Shown: positions 17,720 through 27,900, counted from the stretch's first letter. The stretch: DNA of 64,000 nt from a bacterium (GCA_023144005.1 JAGLGN010000020.1:62001-126000), one strand, 5' to 3'. Notes: generated by a model from the sequence alone, not told the origin. A program made the numbers and translations.

Positions 17720-18982
17720 CTAGAAGGGGTATACCATTTTCCCATTGTTAAATGTATAAAGCACTTCTCCTTTGATCTTCTTTCCCTGCAATGGAGTGTT
17801 CTTACCTTTGGAATATATGGTTTTCCTGTCTACTTTCCATTCATTCTTCGGATGAAAAATAAAAATATTGGCTCGCTGGCCCTCTTCTAATTCCGACGGG
17901 CGCAGCCCCAGAAGTTTTCGCGGAGCTGAGGATATCAGCCCTATCCATTTCTCAAGCGGGATCTTATTTTCAACCGTCAATGTGGCATAAAGCAGACAGA
18001 ATGCCGTATCGAGGCTGGAAATGCCGAAAGGAGCGCGGTCAAAGGGATATTCCTTCTCAAAATCAGCATGGGGAGCGTGGTCGGTGCCGATCGCATCGAT
18101 CAATCCCTTTTTTATCAGGTCAATAAGGAAGGTTCTGTCGGAGTCCAGTCTCAAAGGCGGATTCACCTTGAAGTTAGTGTCGAATGACAGGCAATCCTCA
18201 TCTGTAAACGCTAGATGGTGAGGTGTGACATCAAAGGTGATCTTGATCCCGTCCTTTTTTGCCGCAAGAATAAGTTCGGCACCCCGTTTGGTTGACACAT
18301 GCGTTATATGCATCGGGATGTTCAGATAGCGTGATATCTCAATATCCCTTTTTATAACGATCGTTTCCGCGATCTCGGGTATTCCCGTAAGTCCGAGTTT
18401 TTCAGAGACAACACCCTCGTTCAGTACGCCGTTCGCGGAGATATCATGATCCTCCGCATGGTCCATAATGAAAAGCCCGTGAGTATTCGCATACTCCATG
18501 GCCCTCATCATGATCGTTCCGTTGCTGATACATTTACCGTCATCGGTCACGCCGACGGCGCCGGCTTTCTTCATCAGTCCCATCCTGGACAAACGCTCGC
18601 CTTTTGAACCCAGAGTAAGCGTTCCAAAGGGATGAATGCGGCATCTCTTAAATACCGCCCCTTCCAATTTGATATAATTGATCAGAGCTTCATTGTCAGC
18701 GGGTGGAGAGGTATTGGGCATGGATGAGATATCTGTATATCCGCCGTGTACTGCTGCCTTTGTAACAGAATCAAGATCTTCCTTATACTCCTGGCCCGGA
18801 CAGCGCAGATGCGTATGTATATCGAAAAGCGAGGGCAGAACGAGAGCGCCCGCGGCATCAATGACATCATGTTTACCCTTGGGCTTGCTGAAGGTGATCT
18901 TTCCATCGCATATATATACGGCGGTTTTCTCGAACTTGCCGCCGATCAGGACCTTAGCGTTTTTAATTTCCACATTATTCAT
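17720..18982 (-). CDS. pyrC: Dihydroorotase
   Basis: 420 residues, type I amidohydrolase. The metal-binding motif is [20 protein letters not shown]; also present are the MPNT segment, [15 protein letters not shown] and the late Asp in IGTDHAPH. It converts carbamoyl-aspartate to dihydroorotate, step three of pyrimidine synthesis. I moved the start to the ATG at 18982 ([15 protein letters not shown]), which has GGAG upstream; the longer reading frame runs back into pyrB and adds 22 unrelated residues. The gene begins 1 nt after the pyrB stop. Confidence 0.95.
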   Translation of the reverse strand: MNNVEIKNAKVLIGGKFEKTAVYICDGKITFSKPKGKHDVIDAAGALVLPSLFDIHTHLRCPGQEYKEDLDSVTKAAVHGGYTDISSMPNTSPPADNEALINYIKLEGAVFKRCRIHPFGTLTLGSKGERLSRMGLMKKAGAVGVTDDGKCISNGTIMMRAMEYANTHGLFIMDHAEDHDISANGVLNEGVVSEKLGLTGIPEIAETIVIKRDIEISRYLNIPMHITHVSTKRGAELILAAKKDGIKITFDVTPHHLAFTDEDCLSFDTNFKVNPPLRLDSDRTFLIDLIKKGLIDAIGTDHAPHADFEKEYPFDRAPFGISSLDTAFCLLYATLTVENKIPLEKWIGLISSAPRKLLGLRPSELEEGQRANIFIFHPKNEWKVDRKTIYSKGKNTPLQGKKIKGEVLYTFNNGKMVYPF

Positions 18983-18983
18983 G

Positions 18984-19892
18984 TTAATTCTCCACAAAAT
19001 GATAGAAGATAGACATTCTGGTCGCGAGCCCGTTCGTAACCTGCTCATTGATCACGGAATTTTTTGAATCGGCAACCTCGCCGTCTATCTCAATTCCCCT
19101 GTTGATCGGCCCGGGGTGCATGATCATAACATCTTTGGAAGCATGTTCCAGCAGATGAGATTTCAATCCGAAAAAGTGATTATACTCCACTTCATCGGGG
19201 ATTATACCGGAGTCCTGACGTTCCTTCTGCATCCTCAACCCCATTATCACATCGGCATCCTTAACGGCCTTCTTCATGTCAAAGGTATGGCGGACCCTGG
19301 AATCAATAACATAGCGGGGCAAGAGGGTCTTCGGTGTGCATAAGGTAATATTTGCGCCCATTTTCAGCAGTCCCGAGATATCGGAACGGACGACTCTGGA
19401 GTATTTCACATCACCGACTATGGTTACATTCAGGCCTTTGATGGAACCGAAACGCTCCCACATCGTATATAGGTCCAGAATGGCCTGAGTAGGATGGGAA
19501 TGCGCGCCGTCTCCGGCGTTGATCACCGATCCCTTGATATGATCCGCGATAATATAGGGTACTCCCGGAGAGGGGTGGCGGACAACATATATATCTATCT
19601 TCATCGCGTCCAGCGTCATCACGGTATCTTTGATCGACTCGTTCTTCTTGAGTGATGAGGTCGATGCGGAGAAGTTCACGATATCCGCGGACATTCTTTT
19701 CGCCGCAAGTTCGAACGAGAGCTTAGTCCTCGTTGAGGGTTCAAAGAACAATAAGCCGATAGTCTTTCCCCTCAATGTAGGGATCTTCTTAATAGGCCGC
19801 GACAGGATCTCCTTGAATGCCTTCCCCTGTTCCAGAATACTAATGATCTGCTCTTTAGAGAGATCGTCCAGAGTTATTAAATGTTTTCTCAT
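18984..19892 (-). CDS. pyrB: Aspartate carbamoyltransferase catalytic subunit
   Basis: 302 residues, the normal size. The carbamoyl-phosphate loop is FFEPSTRTKLSFE, and the second signature is GDGAHSHPTQAILDLYT. The usual second Arg of STRTR is Lys here, a mild variant seen in some family members. No pyrI regulatory subunit is nearby, so the enzyme is probably an unregulated trimer or pairs with PyrC. The start overlaps the pyrR stop as ATGA. Confidence 0.96.
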   Translation of the reverse strand: MRKHLITLDDLSKEQIISILEQGKAFKEILSRPIKKIPTLRGKTIGLLFFEPSTRTKLSFELAAKRMSADIVNFSASTSSLKKNESIKDTVMTLDAMKIDIYVVRHPSPGVPYIIADHIKGSVINAGDGAHSHPTQAILDLYTMWERFGSIKGLNVTIVGDVKYSRVVRSDISGLLKMGANITLCTPKTLLPRYVIDSRVRHTFDMKKAVKDADVIMGLRMQKERQDSGIIPDEVEYNHFFGLKSHLLEHASKDVMIMHPGPINRGIEIDGEVADSKNSVINEQVTNGLATRMSIFYHFVEN

Positions 19893-20434
19893 TTCTTTGT
19901 TTTCTCAGCGATCCATACCGCCCATTCACCATCTGTCTCATCGGTCTTCACTTCTATGACTTCATTGTTCTTGGTGGGGATGATCTTACCGACATAATTC
20001 GCCATTATCGGCAATTCCCTATGCCCCCGGTCGATCAGCACAGCAACCTGAATGGAACGCGGGCGGCCATAATCCATGATCTCATCAAGGGCGGCACGAA
20101 TGGTCCTTCCCGTGTACAGGACATCGTCCACAAGGACAATATTCATATCATTGACATTCCAATCTATCTCCGTACTGTTCACCTTGGGTTTATCCGCAAG
20201 CGTTGACAGGTCATCGCGGTAAAGCGTAATATCAAGAATGCCGGAGGCGACCTTTTTCTTTTCTTCCGCCTCGATCTCCTTGTGAATGATCTCTCCCAGA
20301 GGGACCCCTCTTCTTCGAATGCCCAGAATAGCGAGATTCTCAGTACCCTTATTCTTTTCGATGATCTCATGCGAGATCCTTTTAAGGCTTCTGAAGATAT
20401 CCACCTTCTCCATAATTTTGCTTTTAATTTTCAT
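19889..20434 (-). CDS. pyrR: PyrR: pyrimidine attenuation regulator / uracil phosphoribosyltransferase
   Basis: 181 residues with the PRPP-binding loop IVLVDDVLYTGRTIRAALDE and the PyrR-typical GIRRRGVPLGE. PyrR binds a conserved RNA hairpin to promote termination of pyr operons and has weak UPRTase activity. Here it is locked between pyrG (11-nt overlap) and pyrB (4-nt overlap). There is no room for a local attenuator, and I saw no PyrR-binding motif in the guaA leader. It may act on distant pyr genes or only as an enzyme. The start has GGAGGG 5 nt upstream. Confidence 0.95.
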   Translation of the reverse strand: MKIKSKIMEKVDIFRSLKRISHEIIEKNKGTENLAILGIRRRGVPLGEIIHKEIEAEEKKKVASGILDITLYRDDLSTLADKPKVNSTEIDWNVNDMNIVLVDDVLYTGRTIRAALDEIMDYGRPRSIQVAVLIDRGHRELPIMANYVGKIIPTKNNEVIEVKTDETDGEWAVWIAEKTKK

Positions 20435-22046
20435 ATCGACCCTCCAAGATCTTCTTAATAAACATCAAAAAAAGGCTATGCGGATTCAAAGGCCGCGATT
20501 GCAATTCCGGATGGAACTGGCATCCCAGAAAAAACGGATGTGAAGCCAATTCCGAGATCTCCACAAGATCGTTCTGCGGACATATGCCGGAAAATACTAT
20601 TCCTTTATCTTCAAAAGCCTTCTTATATGTATTGTTGAATTCATAACGATGCCGATGTCTTTCCAGTATCAGATTTTCGTCAAAGGCCTCCATTGCCTTC
20701 GTACCTTGACTTATCCTGCACGGGAAATGGCCCAATCTCTGAGTTCCGCCCTTTTTTTCCACATCGATCTGCGACTTCTGCAGGTCGACGACCGGATACG
20801 GTGTTTTATTGTCAAATTCCGAGGAATGCGCATTCTTGAGCTGAAGCACATTTCTGGCGAGATCAATGATCATTACCTGCATGCCCAGGCAGATTCCAAA
20901 ACAGGGTATATTCGCGTTTCGCGCGAATTTTGAGGCGTTTACCATCCCTTCGATACCTCGTGAGCCGAATCCGCCGGGTATCAATATACCGTCCAGGCCG
21001 CTCAACTCCTCATCGATATTATCCTTTTCAAGGGATTCCGATTCTATCCATTTTATAATCGTTTTGACCTTGAGAAAACTTGAAGCGTGATTAATCGATT
21101 CTCTGATGGACATATACGAATCAGTGAGATTCACATACTTACCCACAATGCCTACGGTGATCTCTTTTTCATGAGCGTAATAATTCTTCAGGAAGGTCTT
21201 CCAATTATCCATGTAATTGGATTTTCTGGTAGGGACAAGGGAAAAGAAATCCAATATCGAATTTCCGAAATCCTGATTTTCAAGATTGATCGGAACATCG
21301 TAAATAGAGGGGGCATCGGGGAGAGATATGACCCTTTCTTCAGGAACATTGCAAAAGAGAGATATCTTCGCTTTTATTCCTTCATAAAGCGGCCGTTCAC
21401 TTCGGCATGCGATAAAATCGGGCTGAATACCGATCCTTCTCAATTCATTCACAGAGTGCTGCGTAGGCTTCGTCTTCAATTCATCAGAGGTCCTGATATA
21501 GGGGATAAGGGTAAGGTGAAGGAACATCACATCATCCGGAAACTCCAATTTTATCTGTCGGATGGCCTCAAGGAAAGGAAGGGATTCTATATCGCCTACT
21601 GTGCCGCCTATCTCACATATCAGAAATTGATCCTCTTTATTAAAGAGCTGATAGATTCGTTTCTTGATCTCATCGGAAATATGAGGGACGACCTGAACCG
21701 TATTCCCCAGAAATTCACCCTTTCTTTCTTTTTCTATGACGGTTGAGTAAACCTTTCCCGTGGTGACATTATTTTCCTGTATCATATCCCTTGAAAGAAA
21801 TCTCTCATAATGCCCCAGATCGAGGTCCGTTTCAGCGCCATCCTTGGTAACAAATACTTCTCCATGCTGGAAAGGGTTCATCGTTCCCGAGTCAACATTC
21901 AGATAAGGGTCGAACTTCAAAACATTTACATTGAAACCCTTGCCCTTCAAAATAACGCCTGTCGAGGCAGCGGTTATTCCCTTTCCCAGGGAAGAAATAA
22001 CTCCTCCTGTTACAAATATCAATTTTGTGCTGCTTCTTTTTTTCAT
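20424..22046 (-). CDS. pyrG: CTP synthase
   Basis: 540 residues. The N-terminal amidoligase domain begins KLIFVTGGVISSLGKGI and includes KFDPYLNVDSGTMNPFQHGE. The C-terminal class I glutamine amidotransferase has its nucleophile in CFGICLGMQ and the His/Glu pair in CQFHPE. It makes CTP from UTP and glutamine. Its start overlaps the purD stop by 4 nt, so it joins the purine and pyrimidine halves of the super-operon. Confidence 0.97.
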   Translation of the reverse strand: MKKRSSTKLIFVTGGVISSLGKGITAASTGVILKGKGFNVNVLKFDPYLNVDSGTMNPFQHGEVFVTKDGAETDLDLGHYERFLSRDMIQENNVTTGKVYSTVIEKERKGEFLGNTVQVVPHISDEIKKRIYQLFNKEDQFLICEIGGTVGDIESLPFLEAIRQIKLEFPDDVMFLHLTLIPYIRTSDELKTKPTQHSVNELRRIGIQPDFIACRSERPLYEGIKAKISLFCNVPEERVISLPDAPSIYDVPINLENQDFGNSILDFFSLVPTRKSNYMDNWKTFLKNYYAHEKEITVGIVGKYVNLTDSYMSIRESINHASSFLKVKTIIKWIESESLEKDNIDEELSGLDGILIPGGFGSRGIEGMVNASKFARNANIPCFGICLGMQVMIIDLARNVLQLKNAHSSEFDNKTPYPVVDLQKSQIDVEKKGGTQRLGHFPCRISQGTKAMEAFDENLILERHRHRYEFNNTYKKAFEDKGIVFSGICPQNDLVEISELASHPFFLGCQFHPELQSRPLNPHSLFLMFIKKILEGRYEN

Positions 22047-23275
22047 CTTGATCCTATATCCTTTCTGTAAAAAATATTCTCACTCTTCAATTTCTCTAAT
22101 TGATTATATATCCTATCACTTATTTTTTCAAATGATTTCCCTGTACAGGAGATCCCGCCCAATCGCCCTCCGCTGGACAGGTAATTTTCTCCTTCTTTTA
22201 TCACTCCCGCGGGAAAAAATGTTAATTCCGGGTCTATCTTTCCTATATCCACGGGAAAACCCTTCGAATACTCACCCGGATATCCCTTTGCCGCTATGAT
22301 TACGGTCATAGAGTAATTTTCTTTCGTTGTCAATTCCGGGGGAAGGATCCCTCTGGAAACATCAAGAAAGAGCTGCAGCATATCGTCATTCAGCAGGGGA
22401 AGCACCGCTTGAGTTTCCGGATCCCCGAAACGGCAATTGAATTCCAGTACTTTCGCCTGATCGCCTTCAACCATTAAACCCGCGAAAAGCACTCCGCGGT
22501 AATCTATGCCCTTTTGCTTTAAATATGTAATCGTTCTGCCGATTATTTCACTGCCCCATTTCTCATAGAGGCCGGCCGGGATATCTACGGGAGCATAAGA
22601 ACCCATGCCGCCGGTATTAGGGCCTTTATCCCCGTCATACGCCTTTTTATGATCAGCGGCGGGGGGAAGTAGAATATATTTACCATCCGCCACAAGCGCC
22701 ATCATCGATATCTCTTTTCCCTGAAGGAACTCCTCGACCACGATACTCTTTTGCTTACCGAAGCGGTCCGTCTCCAGAATTTCCCTGGCTACTATCTTGG
22801 CACGGCAGATATCGGAAGCAAATACCGCACCCTTTCCTCCGGCAAGCCCGGAGGCCTTGATATAGACCGGCATGGTCATTTCAGATAGGACATCTTCTAT
22901 GCGGTCGGAATCATTAATTATTCTGTATTTAGGTGACGGAACTCCGGCTGAATTCATCAGCTCACGGGCGAAGGCCTTATCCCCTTCTAATCTCGCACCA
23001 TCGCGGCCCGGGCCGAAAACATCGACACCGACGGCTATCAATTTATCACTCAAGCCGTCAACAAGGGGCTTCTCCGGGCCGATGATCACCAGGCCGATGC
23101 CGGCATCGCATATATTGCCGGCCAATTCCTCATATGTCTGCTCCACCGGCAGAAAGGGTGCGACAAAATCAAGGCAGTTGTTATGGGGCCATTGATAAAG
23201 TACCGATGAAGATGAACGAAGGGAAAGTAGTAATGCAGACTCCCTGCCCCCGTTGCCAATAACGAGGATCTTCAT
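22043..23275 (-). CDS. purD: Phosphoribosylamine-glycine ligase (GARS)
   Basis: 410 residues, an ATP-grasp enzyme. It begins MKILVIGNGGRESALLLSL, with the P-loop-like KASGLAGGKGAVF, the GPNTGGMGSYAP signature and EFNCRFGDPETQA. It is step two of purine synthesis. I set the start at the ATG 23275, which overlaps the purS stop as ATGA; the longer frame adds six residues from within purS. Slightly short for the family (about 420-430), with no missing motif. Confidence 0.96.
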   Translation of the reverse strand: MKILVIGNGGRESALLLSLRSSSSVLYQWPHNNCLDFVAPFLPVEQTYEELAGNICDAGIGLVIIGPEKPLVDGLSDKLIAVGVDVFGPGRDGARLEGDKAFARELMNSAGVPSPKYRIINDSDRIEDVLSEMTMPVYIKASGLAGGKGAVFASDICRAKIVAREILETDRFGKQKSIVVEEFLQGKEISMMALVADGKYILLPPAADHKKAYDGDKGPNTGGMGSYAPVDIPAGLYEKWGSEIIGRTITYLKQKGIDYRGVLFAGLMVEGDQAKVLEFNCRFGDPETQAVLPLLNDDMLQLFLDVSRGILPPELTTKENYSMTVIIAAKGYPGEYSKGFPVDIGKIDPELTFFPAGVIKEGENYLSSGGRLGGISCTGKSFEKISDRIYNQLEKLKSENIFYRKDIGSR

Positions 23276-23502
23276 TTCCGCTCGATCTCCCAATCTTCAA
23301 TTACCGGGTTTGACAAAATATCCGAAGCAAGTTTCTCCACCTGCTCCCGGCCAATATCATCAGCAACTTCCAACACGAATACTCTTTCGATGGACACATT
23401 ACTTACACCTGTATAGCCCAATTTATTCAGGGTTCTTTTCACCGTATCTCCTTCCGGATTGAAAACCCCTTCCTTGAACTTCACCGTAATTCTATAACGC
23501 AT
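23272..23502 (-). CDS. purS: FGAM synthase subunit PurS
   Basis: 76 residues, the typical size. It begins MRYRITVKFKEGVFNPEGDT and contains LNKLGYTGVSNVSIERVFVL, as in PurS. PurS is required for the PurL-PurQ-PurS complex when PurL is the short form, as it is here. It is separated from purL and purQ by seven genes, although all lie in the same operon. Overlaps purB by 11 nt and purD by 4 nt. Confidence 0.95.
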   Translation of the reverse strand: MRYRITVKFKEGVFNPEGDTVKRTLNKLGYTGVSNVSIERVFVLEVADDIGREQVEKLASDILSNPVIEDWEIERK

Positions 23503-24793
23503 TTTTTTCCTCCAAATAATCCTTTATGATCTCATCGGCAAAACGGGTGAAATAATCCTGGCTGACCATTGCCTTGAGCTGCGCTTTGTTAAAAAGATCC
23601 TTCATTCCGGGATCCGACAGGATCTCTTTTGATAATCCTACTTTTTTAGTGATGGCATTGAAAACGAGCTCCTGGACCTTTTCATAGCCTTCTTTTCTGG
23701 AAAACCCGCTTTTCATCAATTCCTTCAGGACGGAGCCTGAAAGGAATCTTTCTCCGGAAAGTTCGATATTTCTTTTGATATTATCCTCATTTACCCGGAT
23801 ATTTCCTAAAATATTGGAAACTTCCGTGAGAATGAAGCAGAGTGAATGAAAAATATCGGGTAGAATAATGCGCTCCGCGGATGAGTGAGAGATATCTCTT
23901 TCATGCATTAACATGATATTCTCCATAGCAACGGTACTGTATCCCCTGAGTAATCTCGCCATACCGGATACACGCTCGCATTTGATCGGGTTTTTCTTAT
24001 GCGGCATGGCTGATGAGCCCTTCTGACCCTTTGTAAAACCCTCCATCACCTCACCAAGCTCGGTGTGGGACAGAAGCCGGATATTCAATGTGATCCTTTC
24101 CAGGCATCCTCCCAGTATAGCGGCTTCCGAAGCGATACGGGCATGTATATCCCTCTGTATGACCTGATTTGTCCCGATGATCCTCTTCAATCGAAGATTC
24201 TTGAGCACATATCTCTCCATTTCGGGGGTCAGAACGGCATAAGTGCCTACCGCACCGGATATCACGCCCGCAGAGCCCTGATCCAGGGCATTCAGGAGAT
24301 TTGCGGCGCAGCGATCGAATTCAGAAAGGTGATTGAGAAATTTCAGTCCAAGTGTCGTCGGCTCGGCATGGACATTATGCGTCCTGCCCATGATAGTCAC
24401 CCCTTTCCATTTGTGGATAAGCTCAAGGAGTATCTTCTCAACACTTTTTATAAGCCTTCTGACCACTTTCGCCGTATCTCTGATCTGCATGCCTGTGGCG
24501 GTATCAAGGATATCAGAAGAGGTAAGACCCATATGCAGGCCCTTGGAGACGCCTGAGGCCTCTTCCAGGGCTTCGAGAAAGGCGATTATATCATGCTTTG
24601 TTATCTTCTCCCTTTCAATAACATCATTCTTACTTATCTTCGCTCTTGCTATCTTATCGGCAGAACCCCTGGGTACCTCGCCCGTACTTTCATAGTATCT
24701 GACGGCTTCGGCCTCGATCTTCACAAATCTCTTTAACCGCCCTGAATATGACCAGATGGAAGAAATGGGTTTGTATGAGTACCTCTCGATCAT
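23492..24793 (-). CDS. purB: Adenylosuccinate lyase
   Basis: 433 residues of the fumarase/aspartase superfamily. Signature loop GSSAMPHKKNPIKCERVSGM; also GLTSSDILDTA and GRTHNVHAEPTTLGLKF with the catalytic His. It acts twice, on SAICAR and on adenylosuccinate, and both the IMP and AMP branches are in this operon. The start overlaps the purE stop as ATGA. Confidence 0.97.
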   Translation of the reverse strand: MIERYSYKPISSIWSYSGRLKRFVKIEAEAVRYYESTGEVPRGSADKIARAKISKNDVIEREKITKHDIIAFLEALEEASGVSKGLHMGLTSSDILDTATGMQIRDTAKVVRRLIKSVEKILLELIHKWKGVTIMGRTHNVHAEPTTLGLKFLNHLSEFDRCAANLLNALDQGSAGVISGAVGTYAVLTPEMERYVLKNLRLKRIIGTNQVIQRDIHARIASEAAILGGCLERITLNIRLLSHTELGEVMEGFTKGQKGSSAMPHKKNPIKCERVSGMARLLRGYSTVAMENIMLMHERDISHSSAERIILPDIFHSLCFILTEVSNILGNIRVNEDNIKRNIELSGERFLSGSVLKELMKSGFSRKEGYEKVQELVFNAITKKVGLSKEILSDPGMKDLFNKAQLKAMVSQDYFTRFADEIIKDYLEEKNAL

Positions 24794-25230
24794 TTTCTGA
24801 GTTCCGCTTTCATCTTCTCACATTTCTCATTTTCTTTGCAAATTCTCAATGATAAAAGAGTGGCGTTTATCAGACCGGTTTTATCATATGAACAAACAGC
24901 CAGAGGTATTCCCTTAGGCATCTGTATCATTGAATAAAGCGCGTCCAGGTGTATCGGAGAACTGGAGAACGGAACGCCGAGCACAGGAGTATCCGATAAT
25001 GCTGCGACAACTCCGGGAAGAGCCGCGGAAAAACCGGCGCCCGCGATAATGGCGGCGTAATCCTTGGAATGCTCTTTCAGAAAAGCCGTAAGCTCTTCAA
25101 GATCACGATGCGCTGAAAGAATCTTGACCTGATAATTAATCTCACAGGTGGTCAGAAACTTTTCCATCGGCTCAAAATACTTGAGATCGCTTTTACTTCC
25201 GAACAAAAACAAAATTGTGTTATCTTTCAA
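24790..25230 (-). CDS. purE: N5-carboxyaminoimidazole ribonucleotide mutase PurE
   Basis: 146 residues from a TTG start at 25230 (first residues KDNTILFLFGSKSD). This start has a perfect AGGAGG 7 nt upstream, whereas the in-frame ATG at 25254 has none and adds eight residues read from that SD. The catalytic segment is KILSAHRDLEEL, and the class I-like pattern LYSMIQMPKGIPLAV follows. Class I PurE needs PurK, but no purK is present in the operon. The start overlaps the purA stop by 11 nt. Confidence 0.92.
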   Translation of the reverse strand: MKDNTILFLFGSKSDLKYFEPMEKFLTTCEINYQVKILSAHRDLEELTAFLKEHSKDYAAIIAGAGFSAALPGVVAALSDTPVLGVPFSSSPIHLDALYSMIQMPKGIPLAVCSYDKTGLINATLLSLRICKENEKCEKMKAELRK

Positions 25231-26434
25231 TTGTCTGCCTCCTGGCGGGTCCATAAGAAATAATATTAATTGGAACTCTCAATTGTTCTTCTATATATTC
25301 AATATACTTTTTAAGATTTTCGGGAAGATCGCTGTAATTACAATCCGGGGTTATCTCACCCCATCCCTCGAATTCTTTGTAAAGGGGCTTATTCGCGCTA
25401 TCCCGGCTCTCGGCGATAAGTACCTTATCCATTCCGCAGAGAACATCCGCCTTGGTCATAGCGAGATCTGTGGTTCCACTGAGCATGACAGCGCGCTTCA
25501 AATCAACGATATCCGCCCAGCCCACCCGGCGCTTTCTGCCGGTAGTGGTACCGTACTCTCCGCCCTTCTCACATATGGCCTCGGAAATATCATCAAAGAG
25601 TTCGGTAGCAAAAGGCCCGTCGCCTACCCTGGTCGTATATGATTTGAACACACCGGTGATCTTTTTCACACCGCCCAGGGGATAACCGCTTCCGCAAAGC
25701 GCGGCGCCTGAAACGGTATTGGAAGATGTGACGAACGGATATGTTCCGTGGTCCAGATCAAGAAGAATGCCCTGAGCACCTTCAAAAAGGATCTCTGTCT
25801 TCTTTTCATATGCCTCGAACATCAATTCCTCTGTATTGCATATATATGTCTTCAATATATTCAGATATTCCATGATCTTATCGTACGAGTCCTGTATATC
25901 GGGAGGCTCGATCCCGAAATATTCTTTAAGTACAAATGAATGATATTTCGCAGCCGACTCATATCTTTGAAAACCGCCGTCTCCGTCCAGAAGGTCTAAA
26001 AACCGTATACCGCGCCGGGCGGCTTTGTCGGAATATGCGGGGCCAATGCCTTTTTTTGTTGTACCGATGGAACCCTTGCGCATTTCATTCGCTCCGTCAA
26101 GAGCAATATGGAAGGGTGTTATCAGATGGCATTTTTCGGAAACCCTTAATCCTTTTGCCGATATGCCGTTTTCTTTCAGGCCCGCTATCTCCTTTACGAG
26201 CGTTGCCGGATTGACAACGACTCCGTTGCCTATGATACTCAACTTATCATCATACATGATACCGGAAGGTATAAGGTGATTGAAGTACTTTTTCCCGTCA
26301 ATGAGAAGTGTATGGCCGGCATTATCTCCGCCCTGGAATCTTAATACGATATCGGCCTGAGAAGCCAGATAATCGGTTATTTTCCCCTTTCCTTCATCCC
26401 CCCATTGTAATCCTAAAAGCACACTTGCACTCAT
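25220..26434 (-). CDS. purA: Adenylosuccinate synthetase
   Basis: 404 residues. The P-loop is LGLQWGDEGKGKITDYLA, followed by QGGDNAGHTL, the GTTKKGIGPAYSDKAAR switch and ACATTGRKRR-type C-terminal residues (YGTTTGRKRRVGW). It makes adenylosuccinate from IMP, Asp and GTP. It is slightly shorter than the usual 420-430 residues. Lies 8 nt after purH. Confidence 0.96.
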   Translation of the reverse strand: MSASVLLGLQWGDEGKGKITDYLASQADIVLRFQGGDNAGHTLLIDGKKYFNHLIPSGIMYDDKLSIIGNGVVVNPATLVKEIAGLKENGISAKGLRVSEKCHLITPFHIALDGANEMRKGSIGTTKKGIGPAYSDKAARRGIRFLDLLDGDGGFQRYESAAKYHSFVLKEYFGIEPPDIQDSYDKIMEYLNILKTYICNTEELMFEAYEKKTEILFEGAQGILLDLDHGTYPFVTSSNTVSGAALCGSGYPLGGVKKITGVFKSYTTRVGDGPFATELFDDISEAICEKGGEYGTTTGRKRRVGWADIVDLKRAVMLSGTTDLAMTKADVLCGMDKVLIAESRDSANKPLYKEFEGWGEITPDCNYSDLPENLKKYIEYIEEQLRVPINIISYGPARRQTIER

Positions 26435-26442
26435 AAATACTC

Positions 26443-27900
26443 CTAATGCCGGAAGTAGCGCTCTCCGGTCAACATCATCCCGATCCCAAGTTCCTTAGCC
26501 CTTTTGATCACTTTTTTATCCTTCAGAGACCCACCGGGCTGTATGATCCATCCGATCTTTGCCTCTGCCGCTATCTCAATAGAGTCTGCAAAGGGAAAGA
26601 AGCCGTCGGAAAGCAGCATTGCCCCTTCAGCGGCGTCACCGGCCTGCAGTATAGCCCTTTGCATGGCCTCAATGCGGTTCGGAAAGCCGAATCCCGCTCC
26701 AATGACACAATTATTCTTTATCAAGAGAATGGAATTTGAAGTATACAACCGCAGAAGAGAAATGCCGAAGTCGATCATATGATCCGAAGGAGCGGGAGAA
26801 TTACACTCCGAAACTATTTTGTAATTCGCAGCAGCGGGAATCCTGCTGTTGACCAGAAGTGTCCCCGCGAATCCTCTCATGCTGATAATGGGAGATCCTT
26901 CGGCATATTCTCCAATGAATATCCTTAGATTCTTTCTCTTTTCAAAGAGCAAAGAGATACATTCTTCGCTCAAAGCGGGAACTATGAGCACTTCCATAAA
27001 ATGCTCCCTTAGCTTTAGAACAAGCTCGCGGTCTGGCTCGCGGTTCAAGGCGATTATCCCGCCGAAAGCGGATACCGGGTCGGTGCTCATGGCTTTCTCA
27101 AATGCTTCTTCAATACTATCGGCAAATGCGGCACCGACAGGATTGCCGTGCTTAACTACGGCGGCAGCCGGCTTCGTTCGCCCTCCTGCCGCTTCATATG
27201 CGATCCATGCGTCATAATAATTGTTAAATGATATGCCTTTTTTTGCTGTAACGACCTTCAGGCGGCAAAGGCCGGAAGGGTCAAAGGAGAAAACCTCGCC
27301 CCTTTCTCCCGGGTTCTCACCGTAAGACGCCTCGCATACCTTCTCCAAGGCAATGGCGGAATGATCTATACGCAGATCGGAAGCGGAGATAGACGATGCG
27401 ATCACCGAGTCATAATAGGAGGTGAACGAGAATACCTTTTTTGATAAACTCTCAGGCGAGATCTCAACACCATCAAGAAAATCAATCAGATCCCCGGAAT
27501 TCAGGAACGGCAGCACATGCGGAATGTTCTTCGCCGACGCTCTTAACAAGGTAACGCCGCCGATATCGATCAGCTCCCGATGCTTTTCAAATTCCCCTGC
27601 CCTGGGAAATGGATAAAGGTCCACTAAAACGACCTTGAGACCGAATAACGGATGGTCTTCTCTTAATGACGGTGAAAGTATGGCCTCATAGATAACAGGA
27701 GACAAGGTCTTGACCCTCTGATCGGCCAATGTATCAAATCCCGTAAGATCGGCAAGTTCCTTGACCGCGATACCGGCTTCACGGAGGAAACGGTATGTAC
27801 CTCCGGTGGAAAACACCGTATAATCGCATTGCACAAGCTTTTTCGCCGAATTAAGAAGGCCGTCATCCTTTGTATAGGACGATACTATTGCTTTTTTCAC
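26443..27900 (-). CDS. purH: Bifunctional AICAR transformylase / IMP cyclohydrolase
   Basis: 485 residues from a GTG start overlapping the purC stop (GTGA). The N-terminal MGS-like cyclohydrolase domain has TVFSTGGTYRFL and RVKTLSPVIYEAIL. The C-terminal transformylase has VKHGNPVGAAF and DPVSAFGGIIALN. It does the last two steps to IMP and uses 10-formyl-THF. It is about 25-40 residues shorter than common PurH, with the loss spread over loops. Confidence 0.95.
   Translation of the reverse strand: MKKAIVSSYTKDDGLLNSAKKLVQCDYTVFSTGGTYRFLREAGIAVKELADLTGFDTLADQRVKTLSPVIYEAILSPSLREDHPLFGLKVVLVDLYPFPRAGEFEKHRELIDIGGVTLLRASAKNIPHVLPFLNSGDLIDFLDGVEISPESLSKKVFSFTSYYDSVIASSISASDLRIDHSAIALEKVCEASYGENPGERGEVFSFDPSGLCRLKVVTAKKGISFNNYYDAWIAYEAAGGRTKPAAAVVKHGNPVGAAFADSIEEAFEKAMSTDPVSAFGGIIALNREPDRELVLKLREHFMEVLIVPALSEECISLLFEKRKNLRIFIGEYAEGSPIISMRGFAGTLLVNSRIPAAANYKIVSECNSPAPSDHMIDFGISLLRLYTSNSILLIKNNCVIGAGFGFPNRIEAMQRAILQAGDAAEGAMLLSDGFFPFADSIEIAAEAKIGWIIQPGGSLKDKKVIKRAKELGIGMMLTGERYFRH

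Noticed and set aside
21087-21746. 219-codon plus-strand ORF opposite pyrG
   Set aside because: Fully antisense to a well-conserved gene, no SD, Arg/Ile-rich translation without family features.
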